The notes: generated by a model from the letters alone, not told the origin. Positions 17,136-26,689 are shown, counted from the stretch's first letter. The stretch: 64,000 nt of DNA from JAGPKI01 sp052034135 (GCA_052034135.1 JBPOJC010000013.1:1-64000), one strand, 5' to 3'. Numbers and translations are program-made.

Positions 17136-17351
17136 TTAAACAGAAACTTCTGCAACAAAAGCTTCAAGAATATTATAAGAATCTATTACATCATCTGAGA
17201 ATGTCTCAATATGAAATTTAATTGCAGATTTAACATCTTCAACAGCTTCTTCGTATGTATCACCTTCACCGATAACAACACCTTTTATTCCAACGGGATA
17301 TGCTACATAGCCATCTGGATGTTTTTCAACAACAATTTTTATTTCTCTCAC
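17136..17351 (-). CDS. hicB: HicB-type antitoxin
   Basis: A 71-residue HicB-like protein: a partial RNase H-like fold with EKHPDGYVAYPVGIKG, GEGDTYEEAVEDVKSAIKFHIE. It would bind and block HicA and may repress its own promoter, although no DNA-binding domain is visible in this short form. The neighbouring hicA carries a stop codon, so the antitoxin seems to outlive its toxin. Confidence 0.75.
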   Translation of the reverse strand: MREIKIVVEKHPDGYVAYPVGIKGVVIGEGDTYEEAVEDVKSAIKFHIETFSDDVIDSYNILEAFVAEVSV

Positions 17352-17499
17352 TCTTTCCCTCTATTTATATTTTTTTTAAACACTCACATATGTATAAAAT
17401 TTATTATGTAATTATTTTTTTATTTGTATAAATTATACATCAATTTATATCTTACCAATTAATATTATTTTGATTTGTTTGTGGAAAGTGTTTGTTGAG

Positions 17500-17800
17500 A
17501 AAGCGAAGAGAAATACAGAGATTCTTCGCTTCGCTCAGAATGACCCCAATCGTCTTCTTGAGAGAGCATATTATTATTTTACGACCGAAGGATCTCCTTT
17601 TCTCAGAAATGCAAAAATGAGGAGATTCTTCAGGACGTGTGCGAGAATACTGCACTTCAGAATGACAGCGCATGGCACTAAGATTCCCTCAGGGCGTGTG
17701 CGAAAATACCGCACTTTGGAATGATGGGGGACAGGGCACGGATATACCCTCGTGACGGATGCAATAACGCTGCACTTTGGAATGACAGCAGGCGCGTTAC
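17500..17800. repeat. Hairpin repeat array
   Basis: Contains GAGATTCTTCGCTTCGCTCAGAATGACC, several GTGTGCGAAAATACCGCAC...CAGAATGAC hairpin modules and degenerate copies with altered loops (17690-17790). No coding sequence is supported; the open frames across it translate repeat units. Confidence 0.85.
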
Positions 17801-17907
17801 GGAGCATACTACCACGAATTGCAGAATTTTACGCCTTGCAAGAGTTTTAAAGACGGAGGTTTATTTGTAACAAGATAAAGAAAAACGAGAAGCATGAAGC
17901 AATAAAG

Positions 17908-17935
17908 TTGATAAACGAAGTAGTGAATATATAAT
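17908..17935 (+). promoter_or_regulatory. Predicted promoter of the VapB/PIN module
   Basis: TTGATA (17908-17913), 16 bp, TATAAT (17930-17935), about 90 bases upstream of the antitoxin gene. Its sequence is unlike the shared TTGMAY/TAAAAT cassette. Confidence 0.55.
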
Positions 17936-18023
17936 AGAGTTGATCGAAATATTTAATGCTGAAAATGTAATTTATTAATAACAAAAATACAGCTAAAAGG
18001 GAGAGGAGAGATAAGTTAAACTC

Positions 18024-18293
18024 ATGGATAATAAAATAACTTTGGAGCAAGCAGAGCAATTGGTGGCACAATTAACATTACAGGAACAAATTAAACTAAT
18101 AGCACATATGAGTGAATGGTTAAGTAAAATGGGTTTATCAGAGAAATCTGAAGAAATTTGGCGACAAAGTTATGCCACACAAGTGGGAGCATTTCTGAAG
18201 ATGAGCGAAGAAATGGCAGCTGAAACTATAAGAGAAGTGGACTCAACAGAAGACATTCGTCAAATACGTGAGGAGAGAACATTAAGACTATGA
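18024..18293 (+). CDS. Putative VapB-like antitoxin of a PIN toxin
   Basis: An 89-residue, helix-rich protein (ITLEQAEQLVAQLTLQEQIKLIAHMSEWL) with a charged C-terminal tail (EDIRQIREERT) that could wrap around a toxin. I do not recognise a precise family. Its position, overlapping the start of a PIN-domain gene by four bases, supports an antitoxin role. GAGGAGAG lies about 15 bases upstream of the start. The PIN partner is interrupted by a stop codon. Confidence 0.55.
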   Translation: MDNKITLEQAEQLVAQLTLQEQIKLIAHMSEWLSKMGLSEKSEEIWRQSYATQVGAFLKMSEEMAAETIREVDSTEDIRQIREERTLRL

Positions 18294-18724
18294 CTGAGCA
18301 ATGCATAGATGCCAGTATTGCGGTCAAATGGGCAGTAAAAGATGAACCTTTTCGTTCTAAGGCACATGAACTTCTCAGAGATGCTGGAATAAATGGAATT
18401 AGACTTATTGCACCACCAATTTTTATCAGCGAAATAGATAGTGTCATTAGAAAACGTGTTTTTGATAAAAAAATGATAGCTATTGAGGCATAGAAAGCAT
18501 ATGCTATTCTGGATTTAGCACCTGTAGAGATTGTAAATATAATCTGTGTTCGACAACGTACCCGCGAGATAGCAGAGCAGTTTAACCAGCGATTCGTTTA
18601 TGATGCCACGTATGCTGCGCTTGCTGAATTGCGTAATTGTGAATTTTGGACTGCGGATAAAACTTTTTATGATGAGGTAAAAACAAAATTGACATTCGTA
18701 AAATATCTTCCAGATTATCCATAA
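18290..18724 (+). pseudogene. PIN-domain (VapC-like) toxin with an in-frame amber codon
   Basis: The frame 18290-18724 reads CIDASIAVKWAVKDE (first Asp of the PIN site), LIAPPIFISEIDSVIRKR (Glu), a TAG at 18491-18493, then KAYAILDLAPVEI, FVYDATYAALAEL (Asp) and CEFWTADKTFYDE (Asp). Removing the single TAG gives a complete PIN ribonuclease of about 144 codons, and TGG (Trp) to TAG is the simplest change. All four acidic positions survive, so the mutation looks recent. Suppression or a sequencing error cannot be excluded. Confidence 0.8.
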
Positions 18725-18832
18725 TTCTAAGGGAGCTTATACAGTAACCAACAAAATATACTTAGAGGAATTATAGGTAGTCTGAATAGAAAATTCTGCA
18801 AAAGATATTACAACTCTCTCCTGTCACTCTGA

Positions 18833-19117
18833 GGGAGCGTATTTAATGTTCATACAACTTATAGTTACTGGGATTTAATTACTACTGTTAAACATCCAAT
18901 TATGCAAGGAAAGGAACTTGAAATAAAAGAAACTTTGCAATCTCCAGATGAAGTGAGGAGAAGTCGTATAGATGCAGAAATATATTTATTTTATAAATCA
19001 ACAGATTTAAATCAGTTTTTATGTGCTGTAGTGAAAAGAGAAATAAATGAAGGTTTCTTGGTTACGGCATATATAACTGGTAAAATTAAAGAAGGTGATA
19101 GAATATGGACCAAATGA
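18833..19117 (+). CDS. RelE/barnase-fold-like (PBECR-type) nuclease, 5' end abutting a repeat
   Basis: The coding sequence after ATG 18902 is 71 residues (MQGKELEIKETLQSP..VTAYITGKIKEGDRIW), but the frame is open upstream and encodes YSYWDLITTVKHPI, which belongs to the family pattern. No start codon exists in that upstream part, which begins inside a repeat (CTGTCACTCTGAGGGAGCG), so the original 5' end may have been replaced. The related protein at 34193 is complete. The 3' end overlaps a DUF2283 gene by 13 bases. I infer a toxin-like nuclease; activity is unproven. Confidence 0.5.
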   Translation, partial: GSVFNVHTTYSYWDLITTVKHPIMQGKELEIKETLQSPDEVRRSRIDAEIYLFYKSTDLNQFLCAVVKREINEGFLVTAYITGKIKEGDRIWTK

Positions 19118-19317
19118 AAGTTTTTTATGATAAAAAAGGAAATACTTTAACTGTATGGTTTGGAAATCCTCAAGATGAATTTATAGCTGAGGAAACAGGT
19201 GAAGAAGTAATATTAATAATGGATAAAAATAGAAAAGTTATTGGTTTTGAGAAGTTGAATTTTATGATTCCTTCCCCTGAGAAGCTGGAAATTGCTTTTG
19301 AAGCAGTAAACGAATAA
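19105..19317 (+). CDS. DUF2283-family protein, copy 1 (putative antitoxin)
   Basis: A 70-residue DUF2283 protein with the family pattern: MKVFYDKKGNTLTVWFGN, then ETGEEVILIMDKNRKVIGFEKLNF. The same type of gene occurs at 27328 and 34492, each time overlapping a small upstream gene of RelE-like type. The conserved pairing suggests an antitoxin or partner subunit. The molecular function of DUF2283 is not established. Confidence 0.75.
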   Translation: MDQMKVFYDKKGNTLTVWFGNPQDEFIAEETGEEVILIMDKNRKVIGFEKLNFMIPSPEKLEIAFEAVNE

Positions 19318-19325
19318 ATATTTAT

Positions 19326-19416
19326 GTCATTCCAAGCGATTGCGGGAATCCAGAGAGTTTTAGAAGTATGTTTAGAAATAAGGTCTGGATCCCCGATAAA
19401 AGATTTCGGGAATGAC
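19326..19416 (+). repeat. 90-bp composite unit, copy 1
   Basis: Begins GTCATTCC, contains a GC-rich stem (loop altered to AAGCGATTG), AGAAGTATGTTTAGAAATAA, then CTGGATCCCCGAT and ends GGGAATGAC. The outer ends are inverted repeats of each other. Confidence 0.85.
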
Positions 19417-19885
19417 AGTGAAGGTCATTCCCGCGAAAGCGGGAATCCATGATTAGAAATTGGCCTGGATCCCCGATAAATACATTCGGGGATGACAGTT
19501 TTTACTTTGGATCCCCAATCAAGTTGGGGATGACAAAAAACAAACGATTCTGGATCCCCGATAAAAGATTTCGGGGATGACAGTTGTGTGGATTTCAGGA
19601 ATGACAAAAAACAGACAGGAATGTCTGTTCTACACTGAAAAGACAAAAGAGGAGATTCTTCGCTACCGCTCAGAATGACGGAGTAGGTGTCATCCTGAGG
19701 AAGTGTATCTTCATTTTGCTTCGTAAGGATCTCCTGGTGTGTCATTCCCGCGAAAGCGGGAATCCAGTAAAAAAAAGAATATGGATCCCCGATAAAAGAT
19801 TTCGGGAATGACAAGGACGGATACTGAAATTCTTCAGGACGTGTGCGAAAAAACCGCACTTCAGAAAGACAAAAAAGGAAGGGGA
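19326..19885. repeat. Hairpin repeat array with 90-bp and 73-bp composite units
   Basis: Two composite units lie side by side, 19326-19416 (90-bp class) and 19424-19496 (73-bp class). They are followed by single TGGATCCCC hairpins, an ACAGACAGGAATGTCTGT inverted repeat, a CTTCGCTACCGCTCAGAATGAC unit and a further GTCATTCCCGCGAAAGCGGG hairpin (about 19742). The long minus-strand open frame here is an artefact of these units. Confidence 0.9.
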
Positions 19886-19943
19886 GCGTAAGCAACCGGA
19901 AGAACCTCTCCTCTTTTTCTTTTTTAAAGTTATACTTTTTAGT

Positions 19944-21136
19944 TTATCCAATCCAGTGCCAGGGGATAGCAACTATCTTTGAATGCATCCATCTTATAGA
20001 ATCCCCTGCATATATGAGTATCCCTCTTACAGTCTCTGGATAGTCCTCAATAAAGGATAGCATATTTTTAATGTCATTATAAGTTGGATTTTTAGTAAAT
20101 TTTACTTCAAATATAAATATCTTCCTACCTTGCTCTAAAACAAAATCAACTTCTTTCCCTGTAAATGCTCTCCAGTAGAATATATTTCCTTTTGGGTTCA
20201 TTAGCTGCGCATAAACCTGCAAGTGGAGAAAAACCATTGTTTCAAAGAATCTACCTACTTCATTAGCATTTTCTAATTGGTCAAAACTCTTTTAGACTTA
20301 CTTGAGAAATATCCAGGAACTCTTTTGATAATGTTTGATACTTCCAATAATTTTATATATCTGTAAACTGTAGGTTGGCTGATTCCTGAATCTTGTGCAA
20401 TTCCTGTTTGATTCAGTATGTTTCCTGTCCTTATAGCTAAGGAATCCATAACTTTCTTAAAATCTATTAGAGATTCAATTTGCGATAAGTCTCGTAAATC
20501 TCTTTCAATGTAAGTCTTTATATAACTTTCCCACCAGAGAAGTATATCTCTTTCATTCTTAATATGTATTAGTGGTGGCATAAAACCTTTAAATATAAAC
20601 GGCAAGGGGTCAATTACTTCTAAGGTTTGACCATCAACTTTAAAATTTTCTTTTAAAAGTAAAGAAAAATTTCTCTCCCCGCTTGTGTTCTCAATTATTT
20701 CACCGTATGTAAAAGGGTACATTTCAAAATATATAGCTCTACCTGCAAGACTTTCACTTATGTTCTTCATAAGTAGTAGATTAAACGACCCTGAAAGTAA
20801 GAATCGCATAGTTCTATTTGTCGTGTCAACTGTAAGTTTCACAGCTGAAAGTATTTCTGGAGCTTTTTGAACCTCATCGATTATTATTTTATCGCTACCT
20901 ATCCATAAGGAGTATGGATCAATCTTTGCCTGTTCGAGAGTAGAAAAGTCATCTAAATTAATATATTTGAAATCAGGAAATTCATTTCTTAAAAATGTAC
21001 TTTTTCCTACCTGTCGTGCACCTGAGATTATAATCACAGAGAAACTTTTTATAGCTGACTTTACTAATGGACCTATTAATCTCTTTTTGTAAATCATTTT
21101 GTAATTTAATTCATTATCTGAATGAATATTATTCAT
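19944..21136 (-). pseudogene. AAA_14/DUF4143 ATPase, split by deletion and frameshift
   Basis: The N-terminal part (20273-21136) has a P-loop (SGARQVGKST), Walker B (KIIIDEVQKAP), FLLSGSFNLLLMKN, and a winged-helix region (ILNQTGIAQDSGISQPTVYRYIKLLE). The C-terminal part (19944-20237 and its upstream frame) has the DUF4143 nuclease-like segment GKEVDFVLEQGRKIFIFEVKF. Between them, SSKSKR jumps frame to FDQLENANEVGRFFE. The roughly 25-30 residues normally present there are missing, so a deletion shifted the frame. These proteins are common in defence and toxin islands; this copy is probably dead. Confidence 0.75.
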
Positions 21137-21189
21137 ATCTTGAATTATATTTCAAATTGAATAATAATCAAGCAATCGATTTTAAACAC

Positions 21190-21985
21190 AGTTTCTTAAG
21201 CGAACGAAGGATTTCCTTAAGGTCATTCAAAGCGATTAAGGGAATCCAAGGAAAAAATAATCTGGATCCCCAATCAAGTTGGGGATGACAGTTACGGTCA
21301 TTCCCGCGAAAGCGGGAATCCAGGATTATAAATTGGTCTTGATCTCTTATAAATAGATGCGATGACAAGAAACAGACAGGTTTGTCTGTTCTACAAGAAG
21401 AAAAGAATTAGAAGAGGAGATTCTTCGCTACCGCTCAGAATGACCCCAATCGTCTTCCTGAGGGAGCGTAAGCGACCGAAGGATCTCCTTTTCTAAGAAA
21501 TGCAAAAATGAGGAGATTCTTCAGTACGTGTGCGAAAAGACCGCACTTCAGAATGACACCACCCCCGTCACCCTGAGGAGCATTTTCTCAGCGACGAAGG
21601 GTCTCCTTCTTGATGTTACTTATAAAACCAAATAATGGTCTGGATCCCCGATAAAAGATTTCGGGGATGACAGTTTTTAGTTTGGATCCCCGATAAAAGA
21701 TTTCGGGGATGACATTTGTGTGGAGTTCGGGGATGACAAAAAACAGACAGAAATGTCTGTTTTACACTGAAAAGACAAACGAGGAGATTCTTCGCTTACG
21801 CTCAGAATGACGGCGCGTGGCACTGAGAATCCTCAGGACGTGTGCGAAAATACCGCACTTCAGAATGACTGTGGGGTGGGGGTCATCCTGAGGAGCACAC
21901 TTTTCAGTGACGATGGGACCTATGCCCCCCATGTCATCCTGAGGGAGCGTAAGCGACCGAAGGATCTCCTCTCTTTCAAAAAATT
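21190..21985. repeat. Hairpin repeat array
   Basis: A dense mixture: a degenerate 73-bp unit (about 21297-21366), TGGATCCCCAATCAAGTTGGGG and TGGATCCCCGATAAAAG hairpins, GTGTGCGAAAAGACCGCAC units, GTCACCCTGAGGAGC...CGACGAAGGG units and GTCATCCTGAGGGAGCGTAAG units in both orientations. No gene is supported. Confidence 0.9.
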
Positions 21986-22003
21986 CTAAAACAAGTTTAA
22001 AAG

Positions 22004-22032
22004 TTGAACACTTCTACTAATTGGAGTAAAAT
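22004..22032 (+). promoter_or_regulatory. Shared promoter cassette, copy 2
   Basis: TTGAAC (22004-22009), 17 bp, TAAAAT (22027-22032). Nearly identical over 60-70 bases to 16271-16299, but here it precedes a hicBA pair. Confidence 0.7.
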
Positions 22033-22157
22033 CATTACTAATAAAAGAGTTTTAAAAGCAAAGATTTGTATACAATAGGAAAAAGTGAATTTATATACAT
22101 AATGATGGTTAACATTATTAAATTTAAGCAAGAGGACAAATTAATGGAGGACAAAAA

Positions 22158-22364
22158 ATGAGACAAGTTATTATATATCCTGGTGAAGATGGATATTGGG
22201 TAGCTGAATGTCCCAGTTTGCCAGGTTGCGTTAGTCAGGGGAAAACTAAGGAAGAGGCTATTGCTAATATAAAAGAAGCTATTAATGGATATATCGCAGC
22301 TCTAAAAGAAGATAACCTTCCTATTCCTGAAGAACAGTTTGAAACATTAGTAGTAGTTTTGTGA
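22158..22364 (+). CDS. hicB: HicB antitoxin
   Basis: A 68-residue HicB protein with the classic N-terminal pattern YPGEDGYWVAECPSLPGCVSQG and KTKEEAIANIKEAINGYIAAL. It would mask HicA and autoregulate the operon, though only the RNase H-like half is present. A purine-rich GGAGGA lies about 8 bases before the start. It overlaps hicA by four bases (GTGA), so the two are translationally coupled. Unlike the pair at 16900-17351, this one looks complete. Confidence 0.88.
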   Translation: MRQVIIYPGEDGYWVAECPSLPGCVSQGKTKEEAIANIKEAINGYIAALKEDNLPIPEEQFETLVVVL

Positions 22365-22582
22365 GCAAGTTACCGATAATTTCTGGATCTGATTGCATAA
22401 AAGCATTAGGTAAGATTGGCTTTTACCCAAAACGGCGAGAGGGTAGCCATATAATTCTACGTCGAGACAATCCTTTCACGCAGACAGTTGTTCCTGACCA
22501 CCAAACATTAGATAGAGGAACTTTACGTGCTATTATTAGACAGACTGGTCTTAGTATTGATGAATTTATCAAGTTATTGTAA
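22361..22582 (+). CDS. hicA: HicA toxin, intact
   Basis: A 73-residue HicA mRNA interferase of double-stranded RNA-binding fold: LPIISGSDCIKALGKIGFYPKRREGSHIILRR carries the catalytic His in GSH, and VVPDHQTLDRGTLRAIIRQTGL completes the domain. The GTG start overlaps the hicB stop. HicA cleaves mRNA independently of translation in characterised systems. The shared promoter cassette at 22004-22032 probably drives the pair. Confidence 0.88.
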   Translation: MSKLPIISGSDCIKALGKIGFYPKRREGSHIILRRDNPFTQTVVPDHQTLDRGTLRAIIRQTGLSIDEFIKLL

Positions 22583-22589
22583 TATACAC

Positions 22590-23130
22590 TCTCGGAATAT
22601 ATTCCGAGGAGCATTTTCTTAGCGAAGAAGGGTCTCCTCTTTTTGCCTCATTGTGTGTATCAAACCCAGATTTAAATTAAAAAAAGAAACAGTCAGGTTT
22701 GTCTGTTCTACGAGACGAAAAGAATTAGAAGAGGAGATTCTTCAGGACGTGTGCAAAAATACCGCACTTCAGAATGACAGTAGGGTGGGGTCATCCTAAG
22801 GAGCACACTTTTCAGTGACGAAGGGTCCTATGCCCCCCATGTCATCCTGAGGGAGCGTATCTTTATTTTGCTTCGTAAGGATCTCCTGGTGTGTCATTCC
22901 CGCGATTCTTCTTGTCATTCCCGCGAAAGCGGGAATCCAGAGAATTTTAGAAGTATGTTTAGAAATAAGGTCTGGATCCCCGATAAAAGAGTTCGGGGAT
23001 GACAAAAAACAAATGAGGAGATTCTTCGCTGATGCTCAGAATAACGAGATGGGCACTAAAATTCTTCAGTACGCATGCGAAAAGACTACACTTTGGAATG
23101 ACTGTGGGGTGGTGAGAAGATTCTTCGAAA
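22590..23130. repeat. Hairpin repeat array with a 90-bp unit
   Basis: Contains a GAGGAGC...AGCGAAGAAGGGTCTCCT module directly after the hicA stop, an ACAGTCAGGTTTGTCTGT inverted repeat, GTGTGCAAAAATACCGCAC modules and a full 90-bp composite unit at 22914-23003. No gene is supported. Confidence 0.88.
22914..23003 (+). repeat. 90-bp composite unit, copy 2
   Basis: GTCATTCCCGCGAAAGCGGG start, AGAAGTATGTTTAGAAATAA middle, GGGGATGAC end. Confidence 0.88.
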
Positions 23131-23170
23131 TGGATTTTATTTTTATGTTATACCATTCTTATTAAAATTA

Positions 23171-23569
23171 TCATTTTTTTAGAAACGACAAAATATTATT
23201 GTATAGTTTATCTGTCGCATTGTTGATTTTCTCTATATCTTCTTTGCTCAATGTATAATTAGGAAGCAAAGCAAAATCAGCTGGATATCGAGAATCTATA
23301 TAAATTGAATTTAATTCTTCCATTAGTGGCATTAAATCTTTAAACTTCTCTTTTATCGAAACAGGCAATAAAGTATAAAGTCTTATAATGTCATGACTTT
23401 TCGGAGGTAATATATCATTTTCATTCAATAATGCTTTTAGTAACTTTTCTATTGATTGTTGACAATGAAAAGCAAAAACTTTTTCTAAGTCTTCTATGTT
23501 GCTTAAAACATTTTTAGCTTTATAGTCTTGAGCTGCAAACTTAATCCAGGAAGCTGTTGTTATTTTCAT
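23171..23569 (-). CDS. HEPN-domain protein (partner of MNT)
   Basis: A 132-residue all-helical HEPN protein: WIKFAAQDYKAKNVL, then FAFHCQQSIEKLLKALLNE and a central PKSHDIIRLY. This subfamily often lacks the canonical Rx4-6H active site, and no clear RxxxxH is visible here. It may be an inactive or differently acting HEPN partner. It overlaps the upstream nucleotidyltransferase gene by four bases. Both genes read as intact. Confidence 0.8.
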   Translation of the reverse strand: MKITTASWIKFAAQDYKAKNVLSNIEDLEKVFAFHCQQSIEKLLKALLNENDILPPKSHDIIRLYTLLPVSIKEKFKDLMPLMEELNSIYIDSRYPADFALLPNYTLSKEDIEKINNATDKLYNNILSFLKK

Positions 23570-23907
23570 TTGAGGCGATATCCACTTTGTTCAATTTCTT
23601 TAGCAAAAAGTGAACCTTTATTTTTCATATAGTTCCATTCATCTTGAGTAAAAACTACAACATCCACTGGTAAGAATTCTCTTATAGGGTTTAATAATCG
23701 AGAATAATATTGATTTCTAATTAACCTTTCTCTGTAGGTAGAGTGAATCCCTCTCTTTTTAAGGAGAATTAAAATATCAATATCGCTGTCTGAATGGAAA
23801 TTATCTTTTACAAAACTACCAAAGAGCACAATTCGAACTATATCAGCTTCCTGTTTAAGACAAGATAAAATCTCTTTTTTAATGGTTTCTTTGTCAATAG
23901 TCATCAT
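23566..23907 (-). CDS. Nucleotidyltransferase (MNT-type), partner of HEPN
   Basis: A 113-residue protein with the nucleotidyltransferase motif IVLFGSFVKDNFHSDSDIDILILL, giving both metal-binding Asp residues and the GS dipeptide. A third Asp may lie in LPVDVVVFT. It is probably the antitoxin or modifying enzyme of the HEPN protein encoded directly downstream. Translation may begin at the first or second of two adjacent Met codons. Confidence 0.85.
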   Translation of the reverse strand: MMTIDKETIKKEILSCLKQEADIVRIVLFGSFVKDNFHSDSDIDILILLKKRGIHSTYRERLIRNQYYSRLLNPIREFLPVDVVVFTQDEWNYMKNKGSLFAKEIEQSGYRLK

Positions 23908-23994
23908 ACAAAATAATATTATACATTAATATCGTAGAAATATATAAGCCAATTTACAACAAGTTGAACAGTGATAAAGTATATTTAACTTTTG

Positions 23995-24935
23995 CGACCG
24001 AAGGATCTCCTGGAAAGTCATTCCCGCGATTTTTCTTGTCATTCCCGCGAAAGCGGGAATCCAGAATTAGAAATTGGTCTGGATCCCCGATAAAAGATTT
24101 CGAGGATGACATTTGTGTTGAGTTCGAGGATGACAGTTGTGTGGAGTTCGTGGATGACAATCCCATCCGTCACCCTGAGGAGCATTTTCCCAGCGACGAA
24201 GGGTCTCCTCTTTTCAACCCTGCATGAATTAACCCCAAACATGAAAAAGAGTAAATGAGGAGATTCTTCGCTTACGCTCAGAATGACGAAAAAGGAAAGG
24301 GAGAGTATCCTTATTTCAGCGACCGAAGAAACTCCTTCTTTTATAATACCTTATAAACCAAAAAATGGTCTGGATCCCCGATAAAAGATTTCGGGGATGA
24401 CATTTGTGTGTAATTCGGGGATGACAGTGACAGACAGGAATGTCTATTCTACAAAAAGAAATACTGGATCCCCAATCAAGTTGGGGATGACAAAGAAAAA
24501 AGAGGAGATTCTTCGCTTACGCTCAGAAAGACAGTGCGGGGCACGAGGATTCCTTAAGGACTTGCGTGCGAAAATACCGCACTTCAGAATGACTGTGGGG
24601 TGGTCATTCCCGCGATTTTTCTTGTCATTCCCGCGAAAGCGGGAATCCAGAGAATTTTAGAAGTATGTTTAGAAATAAGGTCTGGATCCCCGATAAAAGA
24701 TTTCGGGGATGACAGTGACAGACAGGAATGTCTGTTTTACACTGAAAAGACAAACGAGGAGATTCTTCAAATGCAAAATACACATTTTCAGAATGACAGA
24801 AGCGAGCGAAGATGAAGCCACCCATCCCCGTCACCCTGAGGAGCATTTTCTTAGCGACGAAGGGTCTCTTGCACGAATGCACAAAACGAGGAGATTCTTC
24901 AGGACGTGTGCGAAAATACCGCACTTCGGAATGAC
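23995..24935. repeat. Longest hairpin repeat array, with 73-bp and 90-bp units
   Basis: About 940 bases of repeats: a 73-bp unit at 24038-24110, a 90-bp unit at 24624-24713, several TGGATCCCC hairpins, CTTACGCTCAGAATGAC units, and GTCACCCTGAGGAGCATTTT modules. Many short open frames cross it in all frames and are artefacts. The following 24936-25141 is AT-rich with nothing recognised. Confidence 0.9.
24624..24713 (+). repeat. 90-bp composite unit, copy 3
   Basis: Same structure as copy 2 with a GATAAAAGATTTCGG loop in the right stem. A partial GTCATTCCCGCGATT copy lies just before it. Confidence 0.88.
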
Positions 24936-25141
24936 TATTTTTATTGTCTGTAATGCGGGCTTTACAGACAACATCTATGATTGATTTAAAAATAAGTGCT
25001 GATCATCATTCTTAATTTCTATTATAGAGTTACTATTAAAGCTTTATTTGTAACAGAAATTATTTTATTTGTTTAATCCTTTTTGTTAGTTGTTAGTTTA
25101 ATTATGCCTTCTTATGAAAGTGGTCTCTTGAAAAACTCTCA

Positions 25142-25609
25142 CTAATGCATTAAAAACTGGCAGAATTCTTCCATTTTAGCATAAAGCTCCTCTTTCAGTT
25201 TAGGGAGTTGAACAATCAGATTCTTCATTTTTTCAAGATTATAGTTAAAAGTATAAATATTTCTGACAATATGACGAAAAGACCTAAATTCATCAAGAGT
25301 ATGGAGGAGTGATTCAGATATCACTGCAGGTCTTACATCTTTAACATCATATCCCATTTGCAAAATAAGATCTCGATGCCAGTTTTTTCCTTCAGGCATA
25401 GATTCATCAACAATTGTTGCTATCTGTTCAAAAATTCTTTCTATACCATTATACATATTATGCAGATTAAGAGCACTTGAATCATAATAACTTTCGTCAC
25501 CTGATATTTCTGCTTTTTCCCAAGCATTTTCTGCTTTTTCAATAGAGCGATAAATATAAACCATTTCATCTTTTATACGTTCAGATAAAATATAGTATTT
25601 TGTTTTCAC
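25142..25609 (-). CDS. HepT-like HEPN ribonuclease toxin
   Basis: A 155-residue, mostly helical protein with FRSFRHIVRNIYTFN, matching the Rx4-6H-x-Y active site of HEPN ribonucleases. Upstream segments (NMYNGIERIFEQIATIVDE, NWHRDLILQM) match the longer HepT-like class found next to nucleotidyltransferases. It overlaps the upstream MNT gene by four bases. Both look intact, so this is probably a working toxin module. Confidence 0.8.
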   Translation of the reverse strand: MKTKYYILSERIKDEMVYIYRSIEKAENAWEKAEISGDESYYDSSALNLHNMYNGIERIFEQIATIVDESMPEGKNWHRDLILQMGYDVKDVRPAVISESLLHTLDEFRSFRHIVRNIYTFNYNLEKMKNLIVQLPKLKEELYAKMEEFCQFLMH

Positions 25610-25998
25610 AATAATTTTCCTGTGTTAATAATTTTTGACTTAAACTCCTGAGAAACATCATTAATATCAATTAAATGGAAAGGTTCTCCATTTGTAATTT
25701 TTTCTAATTCAACAACAGCTGAAAAGTAATCTTCTGCCCTCAGTCCCTCAACTACTAAATCAATATCTGAGTGCGAATGAAAAAATTCAAATTTTAGCAA
25801 AGAACCAATAAGATATACTTTTTTAACTTTGTAAGTTTGGTATAGCAAATCAGCCATACGTTTAGATAGCAAATGGTACAACTCATATTTACTTTTAAGA
25901 ATTAACTTTTTATTTAAATCACGTTGAGTTAATCCTTTTTTGTAGTGTAACCATTCTTTCTTTTTCTCTTGTGGTATCTCAATTTTCTTTTTGATCAT
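25606..25998 (-). CDS. Nucleotidyltransferase antitoxin (MNT-type)
   Basis: A 130-residue protein whose motif VYLIGSLLKFEFFHSHSDIDLVVEGL gives GS and the two catalytic Asp residues. An N-terminal helical extension (YHLLSKRMADLLYQTYK) precedes the motif, as in antitoxins of the longer HepT-like class. It lies directly upstream of the HepT-like gene. A TATAAT sits close to the start on this strand. Confidence 0.82.
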   Translation of the reverse strand: MIKKKIEIPQEKKKEWLHYKKGLTQRDLNKKLILKSKYELYHLLSKRMADLLYQTYKVKKVYLIGSLLKFEFFHSHSDIDLVVEGLRAEDYFSAVVELEKITNGEPFHLIDINDVSQEFKSKIINTGKLL

Positions 25999-26229
25999 GA
26001 TTATATTATAGCACTTTTACTTATAATCTTTTACCAAATAGGTAAATGAACATTTACTTGTGGACAACTCTTTCGTTAATAATAAAGCATTGACCATATA
26101 AAAACAAGCATAATAAATTCGATTTATTACAGAATAATAATATTTCGACTCTAACAAAAACTTTGCGTCTCCATATGTCTCCCATGCCTTTTGTATTCTA
26201 TGCTATATGATTTGTTTGTTATCAAACAT

Positions 26230-26581
26230 GAATACCTTCTCATACCTTCTCTTTGAATGTTTTCGTAAAATAAAGATAAAATTGCATATTTAGTGTCCCA
26301 TGTTTCTTTGGATTCAATAAACAGGTTAATAACTACATTTCTTTTTAATTCAATGTGATAAATTGCATCAATGATTTGATTTTCAATGCAAAGTCAACTG
26401 GTCCATCAATTAGAACAAGCAAATCAAGGTCCGATTCATTAGTTTCTTCTCCACAGGTAACAGAGCCATATAAAATAATTTCAAAGTAGTAATCAATAAC
26501 TGACTGTATAGCTTTTTTTACTTCATTAATTACTATTCTAAATTTCTGATCAATTTTTTGTAAAGATATCTCTTGCTTCAT
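26230..26581 (-). pseudogene. Orphan nucleotidyltransferase, frameshifted
   Basis: The first frame (26345-26581) has FEIILYGSVTCGEETNESDLDLLVLIDG, a standard nucleotidyltransferase motif, but stops at QFITLN. The adjacent frame continues HIELKRNVVINLFIESKETWDTKYA and YENIQREG, the typical C-terminal half of these proteins. A one- or two-base indel near 26350 broke the gene. No HEPN partner is seen beside it, so the rest of the module may be lost. The 230 bases on its downstream side hold nothing recognised. Confidence 0.75.
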
Positions 26582-26689
26582 ATTTAAATTATATCAGCTC
26601 AGTAATTGTTGGTTAAGAGGACGAATGGTATTACCCCAAAATAATTTGTTTTAGAAATGGATCTGTTTGATAAATTTAAGGAAGTGTCT

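Noticed and set aside
19425..24924. Many open frames with recurring peptides such as RKRESR, FRTRPEE and SPKSFIGDP
   Set aside because: They are translations of the hairpin repeats in various frames, have no ribosome binding sites or domain structure, and recur wherever the repeats do.
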